A stretch of DNA of 64,000 nucleotides, taken from Bradyrhizobium niftali (GTDB lineage Bacteria > Pseudomonadota > Alphaproteobacteria > Rhizobiales > Xanthobacteraceae). The position numbers were made by a program, and so were the translations under genes. The stretch covers positions 22,018 to 86,017 of the forward strand of contig NZ_SPQT01000037.1 of assembly GCF_004571025.1 (NCBI RefSeq), given 5' to 3'. The notes under the pieces are model-generated. The model was not told where the DNA came from. It was given only the letters and a program-made list of their open reading frames with translations, and did not search any database. This document shows positions 19,237 through 28,183 of the stretch, one piece after another. How positions within the stretch are numbered: position 1 is the first letter of the stretch; each line of letters begins with the position of its first letter.

Positions 19237-21219
19237 ATGATTATGAGTATCGATGTGCCAATCGTCCTAGTCAACATGCCTGTGTCGGCAGTCGAAAGGC
19301 CGTCGCTGGCGCTTGGTCTGCTGAAATCAGCGCTGACCCAGGCTGGACTGCAATCCACCATAGTTTATGCCAACATCTGGTTTTTAGAATACATAGGCAT
19401 CGCCGACTATGGACCTCTTGAGAATTGCCCGCCAGAGGAGGCACTGGTTGATTGGTTGTTCGCGGGCATTGCTTTTCCTGGCTTCGAACGCGAACAAAAC
19501 GCCTTCCTCGACCTTTATTTCGAGCGCAACCCGATACGCGCAGGCAAAGGTATGGCCGAGCGTCGCGCGAATTTCCTCAAGCTGCGTTCGCTTATCGGCG
19601 GGTTTATCGACTGGACGGCTGACAAGATACTGGAGAAGCGGCCGGCTATGGTCGGATGCAGCTCGACCTTCACCCAGCATGTCCCATCGCTCGCGTTGCT
19701 GCGCCGGCTGAGCGAGCGCTCACCTGATCTTGTCACTCTTATGGGTGGAGCAAACTGCGAGTCGGTAATGGGGTTGAGCACTCACGCGCGTTTCCCATGG
19801 GTCGACTATGTCGTGTCGGGCGAGGCCGACGCACTAATCGGCCCTCTGTGTTGGGACATCCTCAATCGCGGCAGAGATATTCCGCCTGCTGACCTGCCAT
19901 TTGGCGTTTTCGGTCCGACGCATCGCGAGGCCGGCTATCCCGCGGCGTCGACGCGCGACTTAGTGCCCCGCGCAGTGATCGAGAACATGCGTGACCTGCC
20001 GCTGCCAGATTTCTCGGACTATTTTGCGGAGGTCGAGGCATCACTCTACGCCGATCGCATCCATGCCGGGCTGCCGATGGAGTTCTCTCGTGGCTGCTGG
20101 TGGGGCGAGCGTAGTCATTGCATGTTTTGCGGGTTGAACGGCGGATCGATGACCTACCGCCAGAAGCCCGCGGGCCAGGCCGCAGCGGAGATGATTGAGA
20201 TGTCGGCGCGCTACGGCTCGTCGCGCATCGAAGCTGTGGACAATATTATGGCCATTGACTACCTTGAAAAGGCGCTGCCTCACCTCACCGCGCTACCCGA
20301 GAAGCTCGCGATCTTCTTTGAGGTCAAAGCCAACCTGAAGCGCCAGGAAGTGGAGAAGCTGGCTGCTGCCGGCGTCCGCTGGATTCAACCGGGCATTGAG
20401 AGCCTGGATACTCGTGTTTTGAAGCTGATGCGCAAAGGAACGACCTCAGCGCACAATGTTCTGCTCTTGAAGTGGTGCCGTCAGTACGGCGTGCGGGTCA
20501 GTTGGAGTTTATTGTGGGGCTTTCCCGGTGAGAGTGATGCATGGTATGCGGAAATGGCCTCTTGGTTGCCGTTGCTGCATCATCTGCAGCCGGGACCTGC
20601 GGTACGCTTGCGATACCAGCGCTACAGCCCTTATCATCACACAGCCGAGAAACATGGACTGAAGCTGGTCCCCACTGCCCCCTATCGCTACGTCTATCCG
20701 CTGTCGGAGCGCGATCTCTCGGATCAGGTATACTACTTCGAAGACAGCGAAGACAACGATGTCGGCGGCCATTTCACAGTTCGCGACGCTCACCGCCGTC
20801 CGGGACTAAATGCCGCCGCCAAGGGCATCGATGCCTGGCTGAAAGCCTGGTGCGCGCCGACTTTGTCTATGCTGTCGATGCAGGACTACGGCGACGAAAT
20901 CATAGTCGAGGACACGCGAGCCATAGCAGTCGAGCGCGAACACCGCGTCAGAGGCCTCGAGCGAGAAATTCTTATGGCCGCGGACGAAGGCTCGCCTGAA
21001 ACCCGCCTGCGCGAACGGCTAGGCGTGGCGAAGGTAATGCAGAGCGAGATTGAGGCGGCGATAGCTGACATGATCGCCCGCAAACTGATCGTACGGCTTG
21101 ACGCGCGGTTGGTTGGGCTCGCGTTATGGCATCCATATACGCCAATCCTTCCCCCGACTGCGTTTCCTGGTGGCTATCTCGAACGACGCTCCACCCCAGC
21201 AGCCCCCCCGCGCAAATAA
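19237..21219 (+). CDS. B12-dependent radical SAM RiPP C-methyltransferase-like protein
   Basis: A 660-residue protein of the RiPP-maturation radical SAM C-methyltransferase family. Residues about 5-215 form a cobalamin-binding Rossmann domain (VLVNMPVSAVERPSLALGLL at the start, LMGGANCE near 168-175). The radical SAM motif is RGCWWGERSHCMFCGLNG with C287-x7-C295-x2-C298, a signature of this family, whose known members methylate unactivated carbons of precursor peptides. A C-terminal winged-helix-like part follows (LRERLGVAKVMQSEIEAAIA). The start is either the ATG at 19237 or the one at 19243; neither has a good ribosome-binding site. It follows the epimerase-like gene after a 675-bp gap and may have its own promoter. 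Confidence 0.85.
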   Translation: MIMSIDVPIVLVNMPVSAVERPSLALGLLKSALTQAGLQSTIVYANIWFLEYIGIADYGPLENCPPEEALVDWLFAGIAFPGFEREQNAFLDLYFERNPIRAGKGMAERRANFLKLRSLIGGFIDWTADKILEKRPAMVGCSSTFTQHVPSLALLRRLSERSPDLVTLMGGANCESVMGLSTHARFPWVDYVVSGEADALIGPLCWDILNRGRDIPPADLPFGVFGPTHREAGYPAASTRDLVPRAVIENMRDLPLPDFSDYFAEVEASLYADRIHAGLPMEFSRGCWWGERSHCMFCGLNGGSMTYRQKPAGQAAAEMIEMSARYGSSRIEAVDNIMAIDYLEKALPHLTALPEKLAIFFEVKANLKRQEVEKLAAAGVRWIQPGIESLDTRVLKLMRKGTTSAHNVLLLKWCRQYGVRVSWSLLWGFPGESDAWYAEMASWLPLLHHLQPGPAVRLRYQRYSPYHHTAEKHGLKLVPTAPYRYVYPLSERDLSDQVYYFEDSEDNDVGGHFTVRDAHRRPGLNAAAKGIDAWLKAWCAPTLSMLSMQDYGDEIIVEDTRAIAVEREHRVRGLEREILMAADEGSPETRLRERLGVAKVMQSEIEAAIADMIARKLIVRLDARLVGLALWHPYTPILPPTAFPGGYLERRSTPAAPPRK

Positions 21220-21791
21220 GGAACACAGCGGTGTGCACTTCGCAAGGTCGCACCTGTCGCCGGGATCTTTCTCGGCGCTCGCGCCAGTCTTGTCGCATTG
21301 TTCGCCCGCGTCGTTGAGCACAATCAACGGCGCCGAGCCCCAAGCTCCAACATATTATGGTTTGAGATATTTGGCCGAAGCGGCGGCGATAATCGCGCCA
21401 ACCTAGTGGAGCCGATGAAGTTTATGCGGCGTACGGTGGGGTGGGCAATGATCGCCCAACGACGGGGATAGCTCTTGAAATCTTTGTCTTCGTTTTCCCG
21501 TCGAAGCATCGCCGATAGCTCGTCGCGCCTACCCCTGCAATTCGAGTGCAGAGCGTCCACCGACGACGAGCGGCGAATAGTTGAGAATGGTCTGAAGCGA
21601 TATGACGACCTGCCGCCAGCTCAAAGTTCCACGCGGCCGGCGAAATACGCTGCGCGCGGGTTGTTCGAGCCAATCGGATTTCACGTAGAGATGTTGGAGT
21701 TGGGTCGAGTAAAGCTCTCGGAGAGCGCAGGCTTGTTGACGCGCTTGATAGCCTCTTTGTTATTCGCAAATGTACTCGTTCGGGAGGACAC
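21220..21791. other. region without a recognisable gene
   Basis: Plus- and minus-strand ORFs of 78-168 codons overlap here, but none looks like a known family. The DNA probably separates the RiPP cluster from the sugar-acid cluster. Confidence 0.35.
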
Positions 21792-22295
21792 ATGGCCTTC
21801 GTGGACGGGTATATGGACCTCGACTGGGACGGCCGCGTGGATGAGATCGATCCGGCAGTGATGAAGGTGCTCCGCGTGCTCGATCGCAAGATACGCTTCA
21901 CCAATGGCATTGCCTTCGGTCCCGACAACCGCCTCTACGCCAGCGCATCCTTCACCGTCGATATGACGTGCTTGGCGAGGCAGTGCCGAAGCGGGTCGTC
22001 TTCGGCAACGTGCTGCAGCCGGATTCCAACCCGGATGTCAAAGGGCCGGACGGGGGGGCCTTTGGCATGGACGGCCGGCTCTATTGCACGGTCTACAACC
22101 AGAAGAACGTCACCGTGCTGGATCGGCGGGGCGAAGTGGTCGATCGGCTGATCCTGAACGGGCCTTCAGCCGACGAACTGTGCCTTCACCCTCGGAGGCA
22201 AGAAGCTCCGGGTTACGGAGGTTGGCAAGGGCCAGGTCGAGCAGATCGATATGTCTTGCGACGGCCTGCCCCTGCACCTGCCGAAATTCGCTTGA
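21792..22295 (+). pseudogene. SMP-30/gluconolactonase-like pseudogene
   Basis: Three frames join to give an SMP-30/gluconolactonase C-terminal half: DRKIRFTNGIAFGPDNRLYA (frame of 21792), then VFGNVLQPDSNPDVKGPDGG and DGRLYCTVYNQKNVTVLDRR (frame of 21968), then NCAFTLGGKKLRVTEVGKGQ ending LPLHLPKFA with TGA at 22293-22295. These are typical beta-propeller strands with metal-binding Asn and Asp. At least two frameshifts and a missing N-terminus make it inactive. Lactonases of this kind often travel with TRAP transporters and SDRs in sugar-acid catabolism, which fits the convergent operon next door. Confidence 0.8.
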
Positions 22296-22335
22296 ACAGG
22301 AGGCACGGGTTTCTGCAAGGCTCCTGCCGAGCTCG

Positions 22336-24228
22336 TCAAAGGAAGCCGATCGACAGCCAGGGCACGGCGGCAACGATCAGCGTGCCGATCAACAGCGCGA
22401 TCATATAGCCCACGATCGGCTTCATGCCCTCGTCCGGGTTGATGCGGCTGATCGCGCAGGCCGCGTAGTAGCCGACGCCGAACGGTGGCGCGAACAGGCC
22501 GATGCCCATGGCGAGAACGACCACCATCGCGTAGTGGACATCGTGCACCCCGACCTGTCGCGCGATCGGGAACAAGAGCGGGCCGAACAGGACGATGGCC
22601 GGGATCCCCTCCAGAACACTGCCCAGGATCACGAAGGTCACGATCGTCACCGCCAGGAAGACGGGGACTCCGCCGGGAAGGCTGGTCATGAACTTGGCAA
22701 GAGAGGCGGAAAATCCCGACTGGGTCAGCGCCCAGGCCATGCCCGTCGCTGCGCCGATGATGAGCAGGATCGCCCCCGACAGCGAGGCCGTCTCGACCAA
22801 CATCGGATAGATGCGACGCCAGTCGAACTGCCGATAGATAAAGAGACCCGCACAGGCCGAGTACAGGATGCCGATGGTCGAGACCTCCGTGGCCGTCGCG
22901 ACGCCTTCGACGACGGCGGTCCGGATCACGAATGGCAGTGCGATGGCCGGTATCGCGATCACAAAGGCGCGGCCGATCTCCCGTCCGGTCGCCCGTTTGA
23001 CGTGAGACAGGTCCTCGCATCGGTATCGCCACCACACCACGGCCGCGAGCATGACCGCGAGGACCACGCCCGGAAGCAACCCTCCGGTGAATAGCGCCGA
23101 GATCGACACGCCCGTCACCGAGCCGATCGTGATCAGAACCAGTGACGGCGGGATGGTTTCGGTCTGTGCGCCCGTCGCAGCCAGGAGGGCAACGAGATCG
23201 CCAGGCTTGGCCCCCCGCTGCCGCATCTCGGGAAACAGCACCGGAGCCACAGCAGCCATGTCCGCAGCCTTGGACCCGGAGATGCCGGAGACCAGATACA
23301 TCGCCCCGACCAGCACGTAGTGCAGTCCGCCGCGGACATGACCGAGAAGGCTCGCCAGGAAGCCGACCATGGCGCGCGCCATGCCCGCCATCTCGATCAG
23401 AAGGCCGAGAAAGACGAAGAGCGGCACGGCAAGCAGGATCAGGTGACTCATGCCCTCGTCCATTCGTCCGATCACCACCACGTCGGGCGTGCTGGTTGTC
23501 AGGGCTAGGTAACCGACCGTGGCGAGGCCAAATGCAAACGCGATCGGCACGGCCGCAAAGACCATCGCTCCGACCACGAAGATGAAAAAGATCAGAAGAT
23601 TCAGATTGCCAAGCGGCTTCAACACGGGCGCCAGCAGAACGAACGTTCCGATGATGCCTGCGACGATCGCCAGAGAAGCCAGCAAGCTGCGCAGGCTCGC
23701 GATGCGGATGAGCCGGATCACGGCTGCGATCAGCATCAGCCCGAGTCCGATCGGCAGCGCCGCCGCGCGCCAGCTGTTGACGATCTCGAGCGCCGGCGTG
23801 GTGACGAATGCCTCGTCGGCGGCGAATTCATAGGCCGGCCAGATGACGAGCGCGAGGAATGCCAGCGATGCCGCAGCCGCCACGACATCCAGGAACGCGC
23901 GAACTTCCGTCCCGAGAATCCCGACGATCGCGGTCATCCGCATATGCTCGCCGCGCTGGAACGCAATCACGGATCCAAACATGGCGAGCCAGAGGAAGAG
24001 AATGCCGGCAAGTTCATCCGACCAGACGATCGGCGAACGGAACACATATCTGGCTACGATGCCTGCGGACAGAACCGCGATCTCGGCCAGCACGAGTAAC
24101 GCCGCCGGGACTGCGACGACGTGACCGAGCACCGCATTCGCTTTCACTATCCAACTGCGCGAGCCTGCTTGAGACGCGCCGGCCGCCATACCGGCATCTG
24201 CATGCGGCATATGACTCACGCTGGTCAT
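22336..24228 (-). CDS. TRAP transporter, fused small and large membrane subunits (DctQ-DctM)
   Basis: About 630 residues starting MTSVSHMPH at 24228, whose ATG overlaps the dctP-like stop (ATGA). Residues about 30-190 are the four-helix DctQ-like part (RYVFRSPIVWSDELAGILFL is typical). The remainder is the twelve-helix DctM-like permease (VPLFVFLGLLIEMAG, SGSKAADMAAVAPVLFPEM, GLFAPPFGVGYYAACAISR). TRAP systems use a sodium or proton gradient with a periplasmic binding protein to import organic acids. Fused Q-M proteins are common. The operon order is SDR, transketolase N, transketolase C, dctP, dctQM. The C-terminus lies 40 bp from the end of the gluconolactonase pseudogene. Confidence 0.95.
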   Translation of the reverse strand: MTSVSHMPHADAGMAAGASQAGSRSWIVKANAVLGHVVAVPAALLVLAEIAVLSAGIVARYVFRSPIVWSDELAGILFLWLAMFGSVIAFQRGEHMRMTAIVGILGTEVRAFLDVVAAAASLAFLALVIWPAYEFAADEAFVTTPALEIVNSWRAAALPIGLGLMLIAAVIRLIRIASLRSLLASLAIVAGIIGTFVLLAPVLKPLGNLNLLIFFIFVVGAMVFAAVPIAFAFGLATVGYLALTTSTPDVVVIGRMDEGMSHLILLAVPLFVFLGLLIEMAGMARAMVGFLASLLGHVRGGLHYVLVGAMYLVSGISGSKAADMAAVAPVLFPEMRQRGAKPGDLVALLAATGAQTETIPPSLVLITIGSVTGVSISALFTGGLLPGVVLAVMLAAVVWWRYRCEDLSHVKRATGREIGRAFVIAIPAIALPFVIRTAVVEGVATATEVSTIGILYSACAGLFIYRQFDWRRIYPMLVETASLSGAILLIIGAATGMAWALTQSGFSASLAKFMTSLPGGVPVFLAVTIVTFVILGSVLEGIPAIVLFGPLLFPIARQVGVHDVHYAMVVVLAMGIGLFAPPFGVGYYAACAISRINPDEGMKPIVGYMIALLIGTLIVAAVPWLSIGFL

Positions 24229-25250
24229 GATAGCTGACCCGCGGCTTTTTCGAGCTGCGACCACGCCTCCTCGCCAAACTTGCTCTTCCAGTCAGCGTAG
24301 AAGCTCGTCTTGGACAACGCCTGGCGGAAGGCGGCACGATCGACGTCGATGAACTTGAGGCCTTTGGCCGAGAGATCGCTTCGTAATGACTGACTGAGCT
24401 TCGCGATGTCGGCCCGTTGGTCAACGGCGGAGCGATCGAGCTCGCGCATCACGATCTCCTGCACGTCCTTCGGCAGGCGCTCGAAGGCGCGCTTGTTGCC
24501 CAGGATCCAGTAGCCATCCCAGACGTGCCCGGTCAGGCTGCACGTGCTCTGCACCTCATAAAGACGTGCGGTCGCGATGATCGGCAACGGATTCTCCTGG
24601 CCGTCGACCACCTTGGTCTGCAACGCGGAATAGACCTCGTTGAAGTTGATCGGCGTCGGCCCGGCGCCGAGCGCCTTGAACAGCGAGGTCAGCAGCGGCG
24701 CGGGTGGAACGCGGATCTGAAAATTCTTCAGATCATCCGGCGTTCGCACCTCGCGGCCCGACGAGGTCACCTGACGAAAGCCATTGTCCCAGGCCTTCGA
24801 CACCGCCATGATCGGCGTCTTGGCAATCTGCGACCGGATATAGGAGCCGAGGTCGCCGTCCATCGCCTTCCAGACGCTGTCGTAGTTGGCGAATGCGAAG
24901 CCGGTGTTCACAATGCCTGCGCTAGGCACCAGGGTGGCAAGGATCGAGGACGATTGATTGAAGAACTCGACGCCGCCGCTGCGAACCTGGGTCAGAAGCT
25001 CGGTGTCGGAGCCGAGCTGGTTGGCCGGGAACAGCCTGATCTCGAGCCGGCCGCTGGTCGCTTCGCGGATACGGTCGATCGCCTCCTGCGCCCGGATATT
25101 CACCGGATGGGTCGGATCCTGTCCGGTCGCGAACTTGTAAACGAACTCGGCGGCAGACGTCGGACGGGTCAGAATGCCGCAGAGAGGGACGGCGGTGGCC
25201 GCCATCAACAGCGAGCGGCGGCTGATGCGTCCGGGCTTCGAGACAGTCAT
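24225..25250 (-). CDS. dctP: TRAP transporter solute-binding protein (DctP family)
   Basis: A 341-residue periplasmic binding protein. The N-terminus has a twin-arginine-like signal (RISRRSLLMAATAVPLCG). The mature domain starts EFVYKFATGQDPTHPVNIRA and carries the family's LGSDTELLTQVRSGGVEFFN and PLPIIATARLYEVQSTCSLTGH segments. The DctP-specific arginine that grips the substrate carboxylate is probably within NFQIRVPPAP. The ligand is unknown; a sugar acid or related carboxylate is likely from the family and neighbours. A 187-bp gap separates it from the transketolase genes upstream, so it may have its own promoter. Confidence 0.95.
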   Translation of the reverse strand: MTVSKPGRISRRSLLMAATAVPLCGILTRPTSAAEFVYKFATGQDPTHPVNIRAQEAIDRIREATSGRLEIRLFPANQLGSDTELLTQVRSGGVEFFNQSSSILATLVPSAGIVNTGFAFANYDSVWKAMDGDLGSYIRSQIAKTPIMAVSKAWDNGFRQVTSSGREVRTPDDLKNFQIRVPPAPLLTSLFKALGAGPTPINFNEVYSALQTKVVDGQENPLPIIATARLYEVQSTCSLTGHVWDGYWILGNKRAFERLPKDVQEIVMRELDRSAVDQRADIAKLSQSLRSDLSAKGLKFIDVDRAAFRQALSKTSFYADWKSKFGEEAWSQLEKAAGQLS

Positions 25251-25437
25251 GTTGTCCTCCAGATTCCTGCTTTGAATTTGCTGCCCGCTTCATCGCCGGC
25301 ATGCGGGTGTTCGGACTCTTCGCCTTCCGGCTCTCGACCGCCGGCATTTGGGCATGAGCCATCGCTCGCCGCCGCAACAAGCGGCGGGCGTAGCTCTTCG
25401 CAAGGGCTTGGCTTGGTTGGCGCTTAACGCCGGTAGA

Positions 25438-26448
25438 CTAAAGCCACTGCTTGATCTGCCTTGCGACCTCTGCGGTTGAAATCCCGTAGCGGTAGTGCAG
25501 TGTCGGAAGGGCGCCGGCGTCAAGAAATTCGTCCGGCAATGCAATTTGGCGGAAAGGCGGATGGACGCCTGAACGCATCAGAAGTGCGGCAACCGCCTCG
25601 CCAAGACCACCAATCGTTGTGTGGTTTTCGGCAACAACGACAAGGCGACCCGACTTGCCGGCTTCACGCAAGATCGTGTCGGCATCGAGCGGCTTGATGG
25701 TTGGAACATGCAGCACCGCAATATCGATGCTGTCGTCCTTCAAGATTTGCGCGGCCTCGAGCGCACGCATGGTCATGATGCCGGACGAGATGACCAGGGC
25801 CTCCTTCCCGTCGCGGATCAGCTTGGCCTTGCCGAGCTCGAATTTGTAGTCATATTCGTCCAGCACGACCGGCACTTGGCCGCGCAGCAGGCGTGTGTAG
25901 ACTGGCCCCTGATGCGCCGCAATGGCGGGCACCAGCTGCTCGATTTCGTGGGCATCGCAGGGATCGATGACCGTCATGTTCGGCATCGCGCGAAACAGCG
26001 CGAGATCCTCCGCGGCCTGATGGCTCGGGCCGTAGCCCGAGGTCAGGCCCGGCAATGCGCAGACGATCTTCACGTTGCGGTCTTCCTCCGCAATGGTCTG
26101 GTGAATGAAATCATAAGCCCGCCGAGACGCGAACACCGCGTAGGTTGTCGCGAATGGCATGAAGCCTTCGGCGGCGAGGCCGGAGGCGGCGCCGAACAGA
26201 AGCTGCTCGGCCATGCCCATCTGGTAATAGCGGTCCGGAAACTCCTTCGCGAAGATGTGCAGATCGGTGTATTTGCCGAGATCGGCCGTCATGCCGACCA
26301 CATCAGGACGGCTGCGTGCGAGCTCGACGAGCGCGTGTCCAAAGGGCGCAGGTTTCGTCTTCTGTCCTTCCGCCGCGATCGAGGCGATCATGGCTGAGGT
26401 GGTCAGGCGCGGCTTGCCCGGCTGCGGTGCTGATCTGACGGTCTTCAT
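25438..26448 (-). CDS. transketolase, C-terminal (pyrimidine-binding) subunit
   Basis: A 336-residue half-transketolase. It holds the pyrimidine-binding domain (HALVELARSRPDVVGMTADL, RYYQMGMAEQLLFGAASGLA, where the Glu is the invariant TPP-activating residue) and the C-terminal domain (KSGRLVVVAENHTTIGGLGE). Its start overlaps the end of the N-terminal subunit gene by 4 bp. Split transketolases of this sort act with TPP to move two-carbon units, and some serve dedicated sugar pathways, such as apulose-4-phosphate in apiose catabolism. No kinase is present here, so that specific pathway is not supported. Confidence 0.93.
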   Translation of the reverse strand: MKTVRSAPQPGKPRLTTSAMIASIAAEGQKTKPAPFGHALVELARSRPDVVGMTADLGKYTDLHIFAKEFPDRYYQMGMAEQLLFGAASGLAAEGFMPFATTYAVFASRRAYDFIHQTIAEEDRNVKIVCALPGLTSGYGPSHQAAEDLALFRAMPNMTVIDPCDAHEIEQLVPAIAAHQGPVYTRLLRGQVPVVLDEYDYKFELGKAKLIRDGKEALVISSGIMTMRALEAAQILKDDSIDIAVLHVPTIKPLDADTILREAGKSGRLVVVAENHTTIGGLGEAVAALLMRSGVHPPFRQIALPDEFLDAGALPTLHYRYGISTAEVARQIKQWL

Positions 26449-27296
26449 GCCTGCCTCCCGGCTTCGAGCGCTTTAAGCGCAAGTTGCCATTCGTGCTGCT
26501 CGACGCGAATGAAATGGCTCTTCTCGCGCTGCTCCAGGAACGGAACACCCTTCCCCATCAGCGTGTCGGCGACGATCATCCGCGGCTTGGGCTCGGGATG
26601 GGACTTGGCCGCATCGAAGGCGGCAACCACGGCATCGAGATCGTTACCGTTGATACGCTGCACGAACCAGCCGAAGGCCTGAAGCTTGTCGACCAGCGGC
26701 TCGAATGCCATGACCTGCGTCGAAGGACCGTCCGCCTGCTGATTGTTGACGTCGACGATGCCGATCAGATTGTCGAGCTTATAGTGGCCTGCCGACTGGA
26801 TCGCCTCCCAGACCGAGCCTTCGTCAAGCTCGCCATCGGAAAATAAGGTGTACACCCGCGCCTCGGATTTCTTGCGCTTGAGGCCGAGGCCCATGCCGAC
26901 GGCAATGCTGAGTCCAAGCCCAAGCGAACCTCCCGACATTTCCATGCCGGGCGTGTAGGAGGCCATGCCCGACATCGGCAGGCGGCTCTCGTCGCTACCA
27001 TAGGTTTCGAGCTCTTCCTCGGGGACGATTCCCGCCTCGATCAGCGCGGCGTAGAGCGCGATGGCGTAGTGCCCGTTTGAGAGAAGGAAGCGGTCGCGTC
27101 CTTCCCAGGACGGATCCTCCGGCCGGTAGCGCATCGCGTGAAAATAGGCTACGGCAAGCACGTCGGAGATGTCCAGCGCCTGGGCGATATAGCCCTGCCC
27201 CTGAACTTCACCCATGCGCAGCGCATTGCGGCGAATGTTGTAGGCGCGGTCCGCCAGCCTGGGCGTGTTAATGAGTGCGTTGGTCGACGTTTCCAT
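26445..27296 (-). CDS. transketolase, N-terminal (TPP-binding) subunit
   Basis: A 283-residue TPP-binding half. Characteristic segments are RDRFLLSNGHYAIALYAALI, GGSLGLGLSIAVGMGLGLKR and the diphosphate-binding FSDGELDEGSVWEA...DVNNQQADG. It pairs with the C-terminal subunit encoded immediately downstream (4-bp overlap), the two together making one active transketolase. The SDR gene lies 23 bp upstream, so the three are probably one operon, perhaps extending into the TRAP genes. Confidence 0.93.
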   Translation of the reverse strand: METSTNALINTPRLADRAYNIRRNALRMGEVQGQGYIAQALDISDVLAVAYFHAMRYRPEDPSWEGRDRFLLSNGHYAIALYAALIEAGIVPEEELETYGSDESRLPMSGMASYTPGMEMSGGSLGLGLSIAVGMGLGLKRKKSEARVYTLFSDGELDEGSVWEAIQSAGHYKLDNLIGIVDVNNQQADGPSTQVMAFEPLVDKLQAFGWFVQRINGNDLDAVVAAFDAAKSHPEPKPRMIVADTLMGKGVPFLEQREKSHFIRVEQHEWQLALKALEAGRQA

Positions 27297-27319
27297 CGTT
27301 CGGACCCTGTCTCGCTGGC

Positions 27320-28072
27320 TCAGTGGATAAGCATGCCGCCGTTGACGTCGATCACGGCGCCTGTCACGTAGGCCGAGAGATCCGAGGCCAGGAAGGTGTA
27401 GATGCCGGCGACGTCTTCCGCCGTGCCGAGACGATTGAGCGGAATGCCTTCCAGTATCTTCACCCTCATCTCGTCGCTCAGCTTTCCTGCCGTGATGTCG
27501 GTGCCGATCAGGCCGGGCGTGACGCAGTTGACGCGAATGCCGTCCGGACCGAACTCACGGGCCATCGCCTTCGCCAGGCCAAGCACGCCGGCCTTCGCGG
27601 CCGAATAGTGCGGGCCGCCAAAAATTCCGCCGCCGCGCTGGGCCGAGACCGACGACATGCAAGCGATCGAGCCGGATTTCCGTGCGCGCATATGCGGGAT
27701 CACGGCCTGGGAGAGGAACAGAATGCCCTTGAGATTGACGTCCTGGATGCGATCCCAATCGGCAGGCGAAATGTCCAGGAACTTCACGGGCTGGGTGATG
27801 CCCGCATTGTTGATCAGGACATCGATGCCGCCAAAGGATTCGATCACGCGGGCCACCGCCTGCTCGCACGACGATTTGTCGGCGACGTCGCATCCTAACC
27901 CGATGTGGGACCCTCCAAGCGATGCCGCGGCATCCGCCGCAGCGCCGGCGTCGATATCGAGAATGGCGACCCGGGCGCCCTCGGCCGCGAACCGCCGGGC
28001 GGTGGCAAGCCCGATCCCGCGCGGCGAGGCCGCGCCCGAAATGATGGCCATCTTGCCGGTGAGCAGCAGCAT
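27320..28072 (-). CDS. SDR family NAD(P)-dependent oxidoreductase
   Basis: A 250-residue classical short-chain dehydrogenase. It has the glycine-rich cofactor motif (SGAASPRGIG near residues 13-22), NNAG at 87-90, a catalytic Ser in SSVSAQ, the YSAAK pair (Tyr and Lys) and the PGLIGTDI loop. A C-terminal IDVNGGMLI is typical of polyol or sugar-acid dehydrogenases. It is the first gene of the operon and is divergent from the LysR gene (111 bp apart). Substrate unknown; oxidation of a sugar acid or polyol imported by the TRAP system is a reasonable guess. Confidence 0.93.
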   Translation of the reverse strand: MLLLTGKMAIISGAASPRGIGLATARRFAAEGARVAILDIDAGAAADAAASLGGSHIGLGCDVADKSSCEQAVARVIESFGGIDVLINNAGITQPVKFLDISPADWDRIQDVNLKGILFLSQAVIPHMRARKSGSIACMSSVSAQRGGGIFGGPHYSAAKAGVLGLAKAMAREFGPDGIRVNCVTPGLIGTDITAGKLSDEMRVKILEGIPLNRLGTAEDVAGIYTFLASDLSAYVTGAVIDVNGGMLIH

Positions 28073-28183
28073 CAGTTCCTCCCGCGAATTTGTTCTTCCT
28101 TGGCAGGGCCAGGAATGACCCGCGGAGGGCCAACAGACAAGCGCACAGTTGTCATGGATCGATGAATCTGGTTCACTTATGGG

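Noticed and set aside
22084..23094. 336-codon plus-strand ORF
   Set aside because: It is antisense to the DctQ-DctM gene and has an Arg/Asp/Gly-rich composition typical of a shadow frame.
24924..24940. GG-N10-GC match on the plus strand
   Set aside because: It lies inside dctP, has a poor -12 element (TGGC instead of TTGC) and no downstream gene on that strand.
25369..25389. GC-rich hairpin considered as a terminator
   Set aside because: A 7-bp stem without a T run on either side and no gene end close enough to assign it.
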